IMG/VR virus record: IMGVR_UViG_3300030117_002293
Location: 1-36,608 of that record
Source: a virus
Strand: one strand, 5' to 3'
Length of the DNA stretch: 36,608 nucleotides
The notes below the pieces were generated by a model, which saw only the letters and a program-made list of their open reading frames with translations, searched no databases and had not been told where the DNA came from. Shown piece by piece: positions 16,527-23,530 of this stretch (positions are counted from its first letter, which is position 1; each line of letters opens with the position of its first letter). Both the position numbers and the translations under genes were made by a program.

Positions 16527-16546
16527 ATAGTCTAATCCTAGACTAT
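16527..16546 (+). terminator. Hairpin at the end of the late gene block
   Basis: ATAGTCTA (16527-16534) and TAGACTAT (16539-16546) are perfect 8-bp arms around the loop ATCC, ten bases after the last late gene stops. The following sequence is ATTCTCACAATTT, only a poor T-run. It is a plausible late-operon terminator because the early control region starts right after it. Confidence 0.45.
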
Positions 16547-16582
16547 ATTCTCACAATTTAAGACAAAAATTACAAAAAATCG

Positions 16583-16646
16583 CAGAAAACTAACAAAAAT
16601 TAATGTATTGTCATTGTGTCATTATATGATAATATTATCATATTAT
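16583..16646 (+). promoter_or_regulatory. Early control region A: upstream element, -35-like box and 20-bp palindrome
   Basis: In order: CAGAAAACTAACAAAAAT (16583-16600), TTGTCA (16608-16613), the perfect 20-bp palindrome ATATGATAATATTATCATAT (16624-16643) and TCATATTAT (16638-16646). The first block matches 23459-23476 at 16 of 18 positions, and TCATATTAT recurs at 23515-23523, so both sites are probably controlled together. The palindrome is a likely operator. TATTAT is the best -10 candidate, but spacing to a -35 is not clean. It sits just upstream of the 16667-23378 early operon. Confidence 0.6.
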
Positions 16647-16666
16647 AACAATCTATGGAGAGAGAC

Positions 16667-16762
16667 ATGCAGATTTTTAAAGACTTAATTTCGTTCATTT
16701 GTTTGATAATTATTATTGCAATAGTGTACGTGGCACTAGGTGCATACACACTAGCAATATAG
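16667..16762 (+). CDS. 31-residue membrane peptide, first gene of the early operon
   Basis: ATG at 16667 with GGAGAGAG ahead and TAG at 16760-16762. The product is a charged/aromatic N-terminus (MQIFKDL) followed by one hydrophobic segment (ISFICLIIIIAIVYVALGAY). The stop codon overlaps the ribosome site of the exonuclease gene, a sign of tight coupling. A membrane peptide made first in infection could affect the host envelope, superinfection or a membrane-bound defence, but no family is recognisable at this length. Confidence 0.65.
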   Translation: MQIFKDLISFICLIIIIAIVYVALGAYTLAI

Positions 16763-16771
16763 GAGAGAGCA

Positions 16772-17632
16772 TTGAAACATATATCATTATTCACTGAGGA
16801 AGAACTAAACTCTATTACACGTATTGATACAAGCGACAGGCATCAATACATAGGTTCGAGTGATCTATATAGAATATTACGTTCTGATCAAGATGCTGAA
16901 AATGTAAGACTTGAAAAAAGAAAAGAAAAAGAAACTGACGACTTGACTTGGAATTTTAAAGTTCAGTTGGGTGTTCTTTCAGAAGTTTTACATCAAAAGT
17001 TTTTTTGTCATTACACTGGTCTTACTGTTACTAAAAAAGATCCTGTAATTGATAGACAATTTAAATTTATACGAGTGTCGCCTGACGGAATAACATCTGA
17101 TGGGTACGCTGTAGAGTTTAAGCATCGGGATAGTTTTTTCAGTCTGGAACAAACTATAAAAGATTACGAAGGTCAATTACAGATGATTTGCAGAGTCTTG
17201 GACATTAACAAGATTTGGGTAAGTCAAATTTCTGGAAACAGATATGAAAACAAACCCAATGTACAATACGCCAAAATAGAACGTAACAACACATATATAC
17301 AAAACCTATTAGAGAGATTGCACTACTTTTGGCACGATGGCGTTCTTGGTAACAAACCAGTAATTGATATGCATGTGCCATCAGCACCAATTGAATTAGT
17401 TAAAAAAGTAGACTTTACTGATGCGGATAATCCAAAACAAAACGAATTTTTATCAGCAGAAGATGAGTTAAAAAATGCATACGAACAACATAATGACTAT
17501 AAAAAACTTTTTGAGAAAAAGGACAAGGCAGTTAAAAAATTTATTGAAAAAGATGTCGTAGAAGCAAAAGGCAGACATTTTACTTTTACAAGAGATAAAA
17601 ATAACAGAATAACACGTAGATTAAACAAATAG
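16772..17632 (+). CDS. YqaJ/lambda-exonuclease family recombination nuclease
   Basis: A 286-residue protein that starts with TTG at 16772, six to seven bases after AGGAGAGAG. It shows the conserved order of the lambda-exo/YqaJ nuclease fold: GSSD (28-31), LGVLSE (66-71, Glu71), SPDG (103-106, Asp105), VEFKHR (114-119, Glu115 and Lys117) and a QLQMIC helix (135-140). These residues bind two metals and resect double-stranded ends. The C-terminal 60 residues are a charged helical tail. The next gene is the annealing protein, the usual partner in a two-gene recombination system, and SSB follows. Function in replication and recombination of phage DNA is well supported by motifs and context. Confidence 0.9.
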   Translation: MKHISLFTEEELNSITRIDTSDRHQYIGSSDLYRILRSDQDAENVRLEKRKEKETDDLTWNFKVQLGVLSEVLHQKFFCHYTGLTVTKKDPVIDRQFKFIRVSPDGITSDGYAVEFKHRDSFFSLEQTIKDYEGQLQMICRVLDINKIWVSQISGNRYENKPNVQYAKIERNNTYIQNLLERLHYFWHDGVLGNKPVIDMHVPSAPIELVKKVDFTDADNPKQNEFLSAEDELKNAYEQHNDYKKLFEKKDKAVKKFIEKDVVEAKGRHFTFTRDKNNRITRRLNK

Positions 17633-17641
17633 GAGAAAGAA

Positions 17642-18262
17642 ATGTACTACAAAGAAAAACTAGAACAAGCTATAGAAGAATTAAAAAACATTGAGGACAC
17701 AACCGAACATAAAGTTGCATATGGTCGTGGAAATAAGCAGAAGTGGTACACTACAGTAGATACCAGACTTAATGTTTTTAGAAAATATTTTGGTCCTGTG
17801 CCAATAAAAACTGACATAATTAATCAAACCTCAACATCTGTTGTCTGTAAATCATCAATAGTATTAGATGGTGTTGTAGTCGCAGAAGGAATTAAAGAAG
17901 TTTTTTATGGTAAAGGTTTTGAGATTGAAAAATGTCAAACAGGTTCAGTTGGTCGTGCATTAGCTATCTTAGGTCTGTCTGGTGACGAGCTGGCATCAGG
18001 CGATGAAATGCTCGAAGTAATAGAGAGAGACAAAATTAAAGACTCTATAAACACCAAAGACGAAAAAGAATTTGTTAAAAATGTTTGTACGAAATACAAA
18101 ACAGCACAGCACCATAATCAATTAAATGAGTTTAGGGATATTGCTAGAGAAATTATATCTCAAAACAAACTCGGATGGAAATTGTCTGAGCAAGGTATTA
18201 ATTTACTTAACGATACTTATGAAACAGCACTAAAGACTTTAAACGAACAGAAAACGATATAG
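17642..18262 (+). CDS. Single-strand annealing protein (Erf/Rad52-like, tentative)
   Basis: A 206-residue protein with AGGAGAAAGA before the ATG. It has an N-terminal helix, a beta-rich middle (RLNVFRKYFGPVPIKTDIIN, then SSIVLDGVVVAEGIKEVFYG) and the motif TGSVGRALAILGLSGDELAS, which is common to Erf/Sak-type single-strand annealing proteins and related Rad52-like phage families. The C-terminal half is helical and charged. It lies directly between the YqaJ-type exonuclease and SSB, exactly where an annealing partner is expected. It would coat resected ends and pair them with complementary strands. The exact family is uncertain. Confidence 0.7.
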   Translation: MYYKEKLEQAIEELKNIEDTTEHKVAYGRGNKQKWYTTVDTRLNVFRKYFGPVPIKTDIINQTSTSVVCKSSIVLDGVVVAEGIKEVFYGKGFEIEKCQTGSVGRALAILGLSGDELASGDEMLEVIERDKIKDSINTKDEKEFVKNVCTKYKTAQHHNQLNEFRDIAREIISQNKLGWKLSEQGINLLNDTYETALKTLNEQKTI

Positions 18263-18271
18263 GAGAATTAA

Positions 18272-18697
18272 ATGTCAACACTTAACAAAGTTATATTAAT
18301 TGGAAACCTGGGAGATACACCAGAGGTCCGAGAATTATCGAATGGCAACAAAGTTGCAAATATATCTATGGCAACATCAGAAGAGTGGAAAGATAAAAAC
18401 ACTGGCGAGAAAAAGACAAAAGCTAATTGGCATAGGGTAGTTATCTTTGGTCGTCTTGCAGATGTGGTTGAAAAATATTGCAACAAAGGAAGTAAAATAT
18501 ACGTGTGTGGTAAATTGCAAACACGCAAGTGGACAGATCAATCAGGACAAGACAAGTACACTACAGAAGTTGTAGTGCAAGGGTATCAAGGTGAGTTGAT
18601 TATGTTGGACACTAAAGATAGCTCTAATATCTCAATGTCTACTGAAGACAGACTCAGAAATAAAATAACTGAACCAGACGATAATATACCATTTTAA
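18272..18697 (+). CDS. ssb: Single-stranded DNA-binding protein
   Basis: A 141-residue SSB. The N-terminal OB-fold (about 1-110) has [58 protein letters not shown] and [18 protein letters not shown]. The C-terminus is a short flexible tail ending in DDNIPF, the acidic tip that recruits host replication proteins. AGGAGAATTAA precedes the ATG. It protects single strands during recombination and replication, and its tip is a likely contact point with host factors since the phage lacks its own polymerase. Confidence 0.96.
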   Translation: MSTLNKVILIGNLGDTPEVRELSNGNKVANISMATSEEWKDKNTGEKKTKANWHRVVIFGRLADVVEKYCNKGSKIYVCGKLQTRKWTDQSGQDKYTTEVVVQGYQGELIMLDTKDSSNISMSTEDRLRNKITEPDDNIPF

Positions 18698-18699
18698 CA

Positions 18700-19161
18700 A
18701 TGAATATTTTTTTAAAGAAAATAAACAACAAGCTAGAAGCAATTGATGTAGAGGGCGAACAATATCTGCAAAAATTACCTGAAGGACAAAATGTAAAGGT
18801 TTCAATTAAAAGATCACGTTCTCCTCAACATCATAGATTGTTATTTAGTTTGTTAACTTTAACTCTTGATAATCAAGTTGATGAGGCAGTGCGAGTCTGC
18901 CCAGTGTACTTTGTTTCTAAAGAACATTTATTAACTGCAATAAAAGTTTATCTAGGTTTATCTACAACATACAAATTACCCAACAACAAAAGTTATGAAG
19001 CCGTTAAAAGTATAGCTTTTGATAGTATGAGCCAAGATGCATTTAATGAATTTTTTAAGGGTGCAAGTGAGTTTTGTTCCGAAGTATTATCCTCTAAAAC
19101 ACCAGCAGGGATTCAAAAACCTGAACCTAATGATTTAATTGATGAAGTTATGACACTATGA
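18700..19161 (+). CDS. DUF1367-like recombination-associated protein
   Basis: A 153-residue protein. The pattern SPQHHRLLFSLLTLTLDNQV, followed by a middle with LTAIKVYLGL and a C-terminal FDSMSQDAFNEFFKGASEF, resembles the DUF1367/NinB-like group of small phage recombination accessory proteins, which work with Holliday-junction and annealing enzymes. It is directly after SSB and four bases into the next gene (ATGA). The Shine-Dalgarno signal is weak, so translation is probably coupled to ssb. The family match is from memory of the pattern and should be treated as tentative. Confidence 0.65.
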   Translation: MNIFLKKINNKLEAIDVEGEQYLQKLPEGQNVKVSIKRSRSPQHHRLLFSLLTLTLDNQVDEAVRVCPVYFVSKEHLLTAIKVYLGLSTTYKLPNNKSYEAVKSIAFDSMSQDAFNEFFKGASEFCSEVLSSKTPAGIQKPEPNDLIDEVMTL

Positions 19162-19463
19162 GAGACACCAAATATTTAAGACAGCAAAAAAAAATGTTGT
19201 GTGTATGTACTTACAGCCAACAAAATTTGGAATCGCATCATTTATTAAGGTGTAGTTCACGAATTGGGATGTCAGGTAAAAGTTCAGATCATCACACAAT
19301 ACCGTTGCGGTCAGATATACATAGGGCATTACATGATAGCGGAGATGAAGTTAAGTTTTTAAAAAAATACAATATAACAAATGCCGAAAAGTTGGCAGAA
19401 GATTTATACAAAAACAAAAACAATTTAAAAAAATGCAGGAGGATTATATATGGACTATCCTGA
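19158..19463 (+). CDS. Small HNH/DUF968-like protein
   Basis: A 101-residue protein. ESHHLLRCSSRIGMSGKSSD and HHTIPLRSDIHRALHDSGDE match the order of HNH-type small phage nucleases (DUF968-like), in which a zinc- and metal-binding His-rich loop is followed by PL...H..LH..GDE. The usual first Cys pair is present only as CVC, and the residue before the central His is Asp/Ile rather than Cys, so the zinc knuckle may be incomplete. It sits between the recombination genes and a metallo-beta-lactamase-fold gene and overlaps both. Probably a structure- or strand-nicking nuclease in recombination. Confidence 0.68.
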   Translation: MRDTKYLRQQKKMLCVCTYSQQNLESHHLLRCSSRIGMSGKSSDHHTIPLRSDIHRALHDSGDEVKFLKKYNITNAEKLAEDLYKNKNNLKKCRRIIYGLS

Positions 19464-20736
19464 TTATCCATGCACTACAACGGTCCAATTATTAGGACAT
19501 GCTTGTTTACGTATTGCCTCTCCAGAGTATACACTAATTACTGATCCCTGGTTAATTGGTGATACACATGCAGGAGGGTGGTATCCGACAAAAGAACCAC
19601 CAGATAATTATGTTGATATACTAAATAATGCTGACAGTATATTTATATCACATACACATGGTGACCATTTACATAGAGAAACTTTAAAAAAATTAAAAAG
19701 TTCTATTAGAATAGTTATACCTCCATTTACTGCCCTGGAAACAATTTTAAAAAATTGGGGTTTTGACAATGTGAAGGTTTTAAATTTTAAAGAAGTTTAC
19801 GTTATTGGTGATTCAACTTTTACCTTATTTCCTTCTGGCGATGACCGAGAAGATAGTGGTTTTTATTTTAGGTGGAGAGATTTTAGTTTATTATCAAGTG
19901 TTGATAGTAACAATTTAAACTTTGGCGTATTACCTAATGCAACAGTATATGCAAGTAGTTATGCTGGTGGAGCAAGTAGCTATCCATTGTTGTTTGATAC
20001 AATAACCGAAGACGACAAAAAGAAAATTATAGAAAATAATCTAGTCGATTTAATGAAGAGCAATAAACAAACTAGAGAAAATTGCCAAGCAAAATATTAT
20101 ATGCCATATGCTGGTTTTACTGAGCTGAGTGATACAGTATTAGATTATGTTGTAGGGAATGATTCACAATGGGAAGTACGTGATTATGCAGATCCAAACT
20201 ATACGCTACTAGATACGGATATGTATAGTAATTTTGTTTTTAATAAAGAAGGAAAATTATTAGAAGAAAACACGATTGAACGTAGGCGAGTTATACATCA
20301 TATGTATCCCACAATTAAGAATTTAGACTTGCCAGAACCAAGTGCAATAATTACTAAATATTTTACTGAATGTAAATTTAATGAAAATATTGTTTTGTTT
20401 TTAACCTTAACAAATCAGAAATTTGATCCAATAGATAACGAAAAATACATAATATATTTTAATCGGAAAAAACCAAAAGTTGAAAAAATTAATTTTGACT
20501 GGTCGCAAGAAAACAAAAGGTTATTTGTTGATGATCGAAAATTATTGCATTTAAAAATACCAATAAGGGTATGTTGTTATTGGTTATATAATTACATGCC
20601 ATTAGAGGACATTGCTATAGGGTATCAATGCAAGGAAGATAGAATACCTAATGAACATTTTGATAAAGCATTTTGGACATATTTTAGCAATGAATATGTT
20701 TCTGGAATTAACCATAAAAAACCGAGGATAAAATGA
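19450..20736 (+). CDS. Metallo-beta-lactamase-fold protein related to sialic-acid hydroxylase-like enzymes
   Basis: A 428-residue protein with GGAGGATTATAT before the ATG. The N-terminal half has the MBL core: LLGHACLRI (14-22), TDPWL (31-35), GGWYP (42-46) and the metal motif SHTHGDHLH (67-75). The TDPWL-(x)n-GGW-ISHxHxDH pattern is typical of the CMP-Neu5Ac-monooxygenase-like and surface-polysaccharide MBL group. The C-terminal part contains IRVCCYWLYNYMPLEDIAIG followed by YQCKEDRIP and FDKAFWTYF, also seen in that group, where it may bind substrate or a lipid. Function is unknown, but an oxidative or hydrolytic sugar modification is plausible. It is unusual among recombination genes and looks like an acquired accessory gene. 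Confidence 0.72.
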   Translation: MDYPDYPCTTTVQLLGHACLRIASPEYTLITDPWLIGDTHAGGWYPTKEPPDNYVDILNNADSIFISHTHGDHLHRETLKKLKSSIRIVIPPFTALETILKNWGFDNVKVLNFKEVYVIGDSTFTLFPSGDDREDSGFYFRWRDFSLLSSVDSNNLNFGVLPNATVYASSYAGGASSYPLLFDTITEDDKKKIIENNLVDLMKSNKQTRENCQAKYYMPYAGFTELSDTVLDYVVGNDSQWEVRDYADPNYTLLDTDMYSNFVFNKEGKLLEENTIERRRVIHHMYPTIKNLDLPEPSAIITKYFTECKFNENIVLFLTLTNQKFDPIDNEKYIIYFNRKKPKVEKINFDWSQENKRLFVDDRKLLHLKIPIRVCCYWLYNYMPLEDIAIGYQCKEDRIPNEHFDKAFWTYFSNEYVSGINHKKPRIK

Positions 20737-20951
20737 ACCAATTATTAACCGATTTAGTTAAAGAAGTAGGCAGAGAAAAAATTGCAGAAATAACTGATGT
20801 TCATGTAAGTACCACCTATAGATGGATGAGTGACAACGAAGACAGACCATCGACTTATATTCCAATGCATCAATTAAAAAAGATTGCAAAATACATGAAA
20901 CAAAACGGTTTTAAAAAGAAATATAAACTAGAAGATATTTTCAATGTCTGA
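20733..20951 (+). CDS. Cro-like helix-turn-helix regulator
   Basis: A 72-residue protein. VGREKIAEITDVHVSTTYRW gives a helix-turn-helix with VSTTYRWM as the recognition helix; the remainder (IPMHQLKKIAKYMKQNGF) is a short dimerising helix. It starts inside the stop of the metallo-beta-lactamase-fold gene (ATGA). Its size fits a Cro-type repressor, which could act on the palindromic sites near 16624-16643 and 23510-23530; that pairing is inference. Confidence 0.78.
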   Translation: MNQLLTDLVKEVGREKIAEITDVHVSTTYRWMSDNEDRPSTYIPMHQLKKIAKYMKQNGFKKKYKLEDIFNV

Positions 20952-21339
20952 GGTGTCTTTTACCATATACGGTCAGCCCTGTTCTAAAGCGAACAGTAGG
21001 AGACTCGTTAAATTTGGTAAAAAACCAGCATTTATTAAAAGTAAAAAAGCGTTAGAATACGAAAAGGATTTTAAAAAACAATGTCCAAAATTAGATAAAC
21101 TGATAGAGGGTGATGTAGAGGTAACAATAGTAATATGGTACGAGAGTCGCAGACCAGATTTAGACGAAAGTATCATTTTAGATTGTATGCAAAATGCAAT
21201 TTATAAAAATGATCGCCAGGTTAAAATAAAACATATTTATTGGCAATTAAGTGTACTAAATCCAAGAGCAAAAATTGTAGTAAAATCTATTGGTGGTAAG
21301 GAAGATAATTTATTAACTGAAATTATAAAGGATAATTAA
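20944..21339 (+). CDS. rusA: RusA-like Holliday-junction resolvase
   Basis: A 131-residue protein with the RusA signatures: FTIYGQPCSKANSRR (Lys15, Asn17) at the start, RRPDLDES (Asp72, Asp74 of the metal site) and a YKNDRQV motif (Asp90). The usual form is RPD(I/L)DN; here the Asn is replaced by Glu. RusA-type resolvases cut four-way junctions so that concatemers can be resolved before packaging. It overlaps the regulator gene upstream and is adjacent to the winged-helix gene downstream, in the recombination operon. Confidence 0.82.
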   Translation: MSEVSFTIYGQPCSKANSRRLVKFGKKPAFIKSKKALEYEKDFKKQCPKLDKLIEGDVEVTIVIWYESRRPDLDESIILDCMQNAIYKNDRQVKIKHIYWQLSVLNPRAKIVVKSIGGKEDNLLTEIIKDN

Positions 21340-21639
21340 ATGGAACAATTACATTTAGATAATTATTTGCAAGGCAAACAAAATACCAGCCAAAAGGCAT
21401 ACCATAAAGTTGTTAAAAAACGTGCACCAGCTATCAGAGATAAAATTATTGAAGCGTTAAAAGTTAAACCAATGACTGGTTATGAATTATGCGAACTGTT
21501 AGACTTGAGGTTTTGTTCAGTGCGACCAAGACTTGCAGACTTATCTAGAAAATATAAAAAAATTGAACCAACAGGCGAGGAGAGGAAAAATGGATTTGGA
21601 AACAATGAACTGGTATGGCAACTTACCAGCGAAGTATAA
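21340..21639 (+). CDS. Small winged-helix protein
   Basis: A 99-residue basic protein, starting directly after the rusA stop codon. The central part (RDKIIEALKVKPMTGYELCE, then LLDLRFCSVRPRLADLSRKY) is a helix-turn-helix followed by a turn and strands (GEERKNGFGNNELVWQL) that fit a winged-helix DNA-binding fold. The N-terminus is basic and flexible. It precedes the DnaA-domain-IV and O-like genes, so a role in replication initiation or regulation is likely; this is inference. Confidence 0.72.
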   Translation: MEQLHLDNYLQGKQNTSQKAYHKVVKKRAPAIRDKIIEALKVKPMTGYELCELLDLRFCSVRPRLADLSRKYKKIEPTGEERKNGFGNNELVWQLTSEV

Positions 21640-21910
21640 TCTTACAAAGTTAGAAAAAAAGAAAAGATATACAGCAGATGATTATGAATTAATTGTAGAG
21701 ATGGTCGAACAGGTTAGTTTAGATGCATGTGTTTTTTTTAACATCGCACATATTCAGCGTTTATTTTCTAATCAAAGGTCCAGGGATGTTGTAGCTGCAC
21801 GTAAATGGGTTTACATGACGTTATACAAACATGGTCTTACTTTGAAACAAATTGGAGAGCTGTGCGGTGGTAGAAGTTCGTCTAGCATTAGCAACGCTAT
21901 ACACCGATGA
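21590..21910 (+). CDS. DnaA domain-IV-like DNA-binding protein
   Basis: A 106-residue protein from the ATG at 21590, preceded by GAGGAGAGGAAAAA; the longer open frame is rejected. Residues about 62-106 (RSRDVVAARKWVYMTLYKHG, then LTLKQIGELCGGRSSSSISN) follow the DnaA C-terminal DNA-binding signature closely: an R..aR..ym helix, Lt..IG..fGGR, and then a recognition loop with SSSSIS where host DnaA has DHTTV. The ATPase domain is absent, so this is a stand-alone domain. It may compete with or redirect host DnaA. It overlaps the O-like initiator gene (ATGA) by four bases. Confidence 0.8.
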   Translation: MDLETMNWYGNLPAKYNLTKLEKKKRYTADDYELIVEMVEQVSLDACVFFNIAHIQRLFSNQRSRDVVAARKWVYMTLYKHGLTLKQIGELCGGRSSSSISNAIHR

Positions 21911-22518
21911 GTTTTCAGATGATGACTTTGGCTCTTAAAGCCAATACAGGTTCAACAGGCACTAAGTTTGTGCTGTTGGCGGTGGCTAATTATTGTGATG
22001 AATATGGACAATGTTATCCATCACAACAACGATTAGCCGAAGATACATTAATGTCAGTGCGAAGTGTTAGGACACATTTAGCCACACTTGAAGCTCAAGG
22101 GTTTATTACACGACTTAAAAGATTTGAAAACGGTAAAGCATTAACTGACATAATAAAAATACAGGCGGAAAATATTGCCTCCTGTACCGTAGGCAAAAAA
22201 CGACAAAAGCAGGCGGAAAATATTGCCTACAAACCTATTAACAATAACCTATTAACTACACACATAAAAAAGGATACTGTAATACCTGTAGATTGGACAG
22301 TAGGGGATGCAGAGTATCAGTATGCAAGCGATAAGGGTTATAGTGACCAACAAATTAAATTAATTGGAGAAGATTTTTATGGATACTGGCGGTCTACAAA
22401 CAAAAAAAAATACGACTGGTACAGAACTTGGCAAACTTGGATCAGAAACGAACGCACTAAACCAGACAACAATAACGAGTCAAAGAGACAGGTTCTGGAA
22501 GGAATGGGAATCTTGTAA
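21907..22518 (+). CDS. Lambda-O-like replication initiator
   Basis: A 203-residue protein. Residues about 14-80 are a HTH_36-type winged helix (KFVLLAVANYCDEYGQCYPS, then QQRLAEDTLMSVRSVRTHLA). A linker (84-125) encodes two copies of QAENIA, from direct repeats in the DNA. The C-terminal part (130-182) with DFYGYWRSTNKKKYDWYRTW and QTWIRN is the DnaT/O-type domain that contacts helicase or loader proteins. This order matches lambda-type initiators, which bind repeats inside their own gene. The phage has no visible helicase, so host helicase is probably recruited. It overlaps the upstream gene by four bases and the next gene by a long stretch. Confidence 0.8.
   Translation: MSFQMMTLALKANTGSTGTKFVLLAVANYCDEYGQCYPSQQRLAEDTLMSVRSVRTHLATLEAQGFITRLKRFENGKALTDIIKIQAENIASCTVGKKRQKQAENIAYKPINNNLLTTHIKKDTVIPVDWTVGDAEYQYASDKGYSDQQIKLIGEDFYGYWRSTNKKKYDWYRTWQTWIRNERTKPDNNNESKRQVLEGMGIL
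22162..22256. other. Candidate origin of replication inside the initiator gene
   Basis: Two exact 19-bp direct repeats CAGGCGGAAAATATTGCCT (22162-22180 and 22210-22228) are followed by two exact 11-bp repeats AACCTATTAAC (22232-22242 and 22246-22256, period 14) in an AT-rich stretch. The whole lies in the linker region of the lambda-O-like gene. Repeats plus an AT-rich element within the initiator gene is the arrangement of the lambda origin. Only two long repeats exist, fewer than lambda's four, so this is a prediction. Confidence 0.55.
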
Positions 22519-22912
22519 CCTTAAACACTGGACACCTCTTGAGTCAGTACCAGATATTACAGTTGCAAAACTGGAAGGAATGAAGGAACGCATAGGTAAC
22601 CTTATCAAACAACCATCATCTAAAGAAAAGGCGGTCCTAGTGTACCAGCTAGTAGAGTTTGCTGATTTATTTGGAATAAAATGTGATATAAAAAAACTAG
22701 CTAGGGAGTATGATACCAGCGTTGAGTTACCCTTGGATCTATTTTATGAAGCTGTGATGACTTTGAAAAAAACGTGGAAGTATGGGTTCAGAATGCCAAC
22801 ACCTGGTGAAATAAATGATATAGGCAAAGCAAAACTCGCACACAGAATTAAAATATACACAATGATTAATCTGGCAATTCAACGGAAAAATGAAAAGCGA
22901 TCTAGGAAATAA
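22379..22912 (+). CDS. Hypothetical replication-region protein
   Basis: A 177-residue protein when read from the ATG at 22379, which has GGAGA eight bases ahead. This start makes a 140-base overlap with the O-like gene, which is unusual; TTG 22364 (longer) and ATG 22580 (111 aa) are alternatives. The well-supported part begins near WTPLESVPDITVAKLEGM and continues with a helical charged region (KERIGNLIKQPSSKEKAVLV, then YQLVEFADLFGIKCDIKKLA, and WKYGFRMPTPGEINDIGKAK). I do not recognise the family. Proximity to the initiator suggests a replication accessory such as a helicase loader, but no ATP-binding motif is seen. Confidence 0.6.
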   Translation: MDTGGLQTKKNTTGTELGKLGSETNALNQTTITSQRDRFWKEWESCNLKHWTPLESVPDITVAKLEGMKERIGNLIKQPSSKEKAVLVYQLVEFADLFGIKCDIKKLAREYDTSVELPLDLFYEAVMTLKKTWKYGFRMPTPGEINDIGKAKLAHRIKIYTMINLAIQRKNEKRSRK

Positions 22913-23378
22913 ATACCGAGCACAGCATTCTACTCTGACTAAAGTTATCAGAAAGATAAATAAAGGGGGTATAGCTGTCCAATTTGGCATGAAGGTAGAC
23001 TACCCTACCCTGCTGACATATTTACTTAAACAGGGTGTCTTAAAATGCGAACAAAAGGCATCCGAGGATGAGTTGTACAACACAGGTTTAGCATTACAAG
23101 AATTGTACCATAAGACAAAACTTGCACCTAAACTAACAATGAACATAGAGAACACTAGTCGTAGCAATGATGATATGACTGATTACCAAGCTCAAGCAAT
23201 CCAAAAATGGAACAATTATATGCGTATACTAGGATCATATGCTGGTGCAGTATGTCGTGTAGTATTAGCTGAACAATATTATAACCAGGACACAATCAAA
23301 CGTATACCCAACCAAAAATTAGTAATAAAACAAGCAATTACTGGATTATTTATTTTAAACAAACGAATCAATAAGTAA
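22890..23378 (+). CDS. Hypothetical protein ending the early operon
   Basis: A 162-residue, mixed alpha/beta protein with no membrane segment. The N-terminal half includes RKINKGGIAVQFGMKVDYPT and LLTYLLKQGVLKCEQKASED, which look like a winged-helix or helical bundle. The C-terminal half is helical with MRILGSYAGAVCRVVLAEQY. It overlaps the preceding gene by 23 bases and is followed by a terminator and control region B, so it is the last gene of the first early unit. Family not recognised; replication-linked by context only. Confidence 0.72.
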   Translation: MKSDLGNKYRAQHSTLTKVIRKINKGGIAVQFGMKVDYPTLLTYLLKQGVLKCEQKASEDELYNTGLALQELYHKTKLAPKLTMNIENTSRSNDDMTDYQAQAIQKWNNYMRILGSYAGAVCRVVLAEQYYNQDTIKRIPNQKLVIKQAITGLFILNKRINK

Positions 23379-23398
23379 AAAAAGAGAACAAATACTAC

Positions 23399-23418
23399 AA
23401 CTTTGTCAAAAGTTTTTT
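23399..23418 (+). terminator. Rho-independent terminator after the first early operon
   Basis: AACTTT (23399-23404), loop GTCA and AAAGTT (23409-23414) form a 6-bp stem followed by TTTTATATTT. The stem is short and AT-rich, but the location 21 bases after the stop codon of the last gene and the T-run fit an intrinsic terminator. Confidence 0.5.
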
Positions 23419-23458
23419 ATATTTCTCTAAAATTTTATAAAATAACCTTCAAAAACCT

Positions 23459-23530
23459 CAGAAAACTGCCAAAAATAAACATAAAAAAAACACCTAAAGT
23501 GTTTGACATATTTCTCATATTATGAGAAAT
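23459..23530 (+). promoter_or_regulatory. Early control region B: upstream element, TTGACA and 21-bp palindrome
   Basis: CAGAAAACTGCCAAAAAT (23459-23476) matches the upstream element of control region A at 16 of 18 positions. TTGACA (23503-23508) is a perfect -35 consensus. The palindrome has arms ATTTCTCATA / TATGAGAAAT around one T (23510-23530), with TCATATTAT shared with region A. No good -10 is spaced 17 bases from TTGACA, so TATTAT within the palindrome may be used. It drives the small early genes starting at 23569. Confidence 0.6.

Noticed and set aside
22364-22378. TTG start for the gene overlapping the O-like gene
   Set aside because: The ATG at 22379 is five codons downstream with GGAGA at good spacing, so the TTG is less likely; ATG 22580 remains possible.
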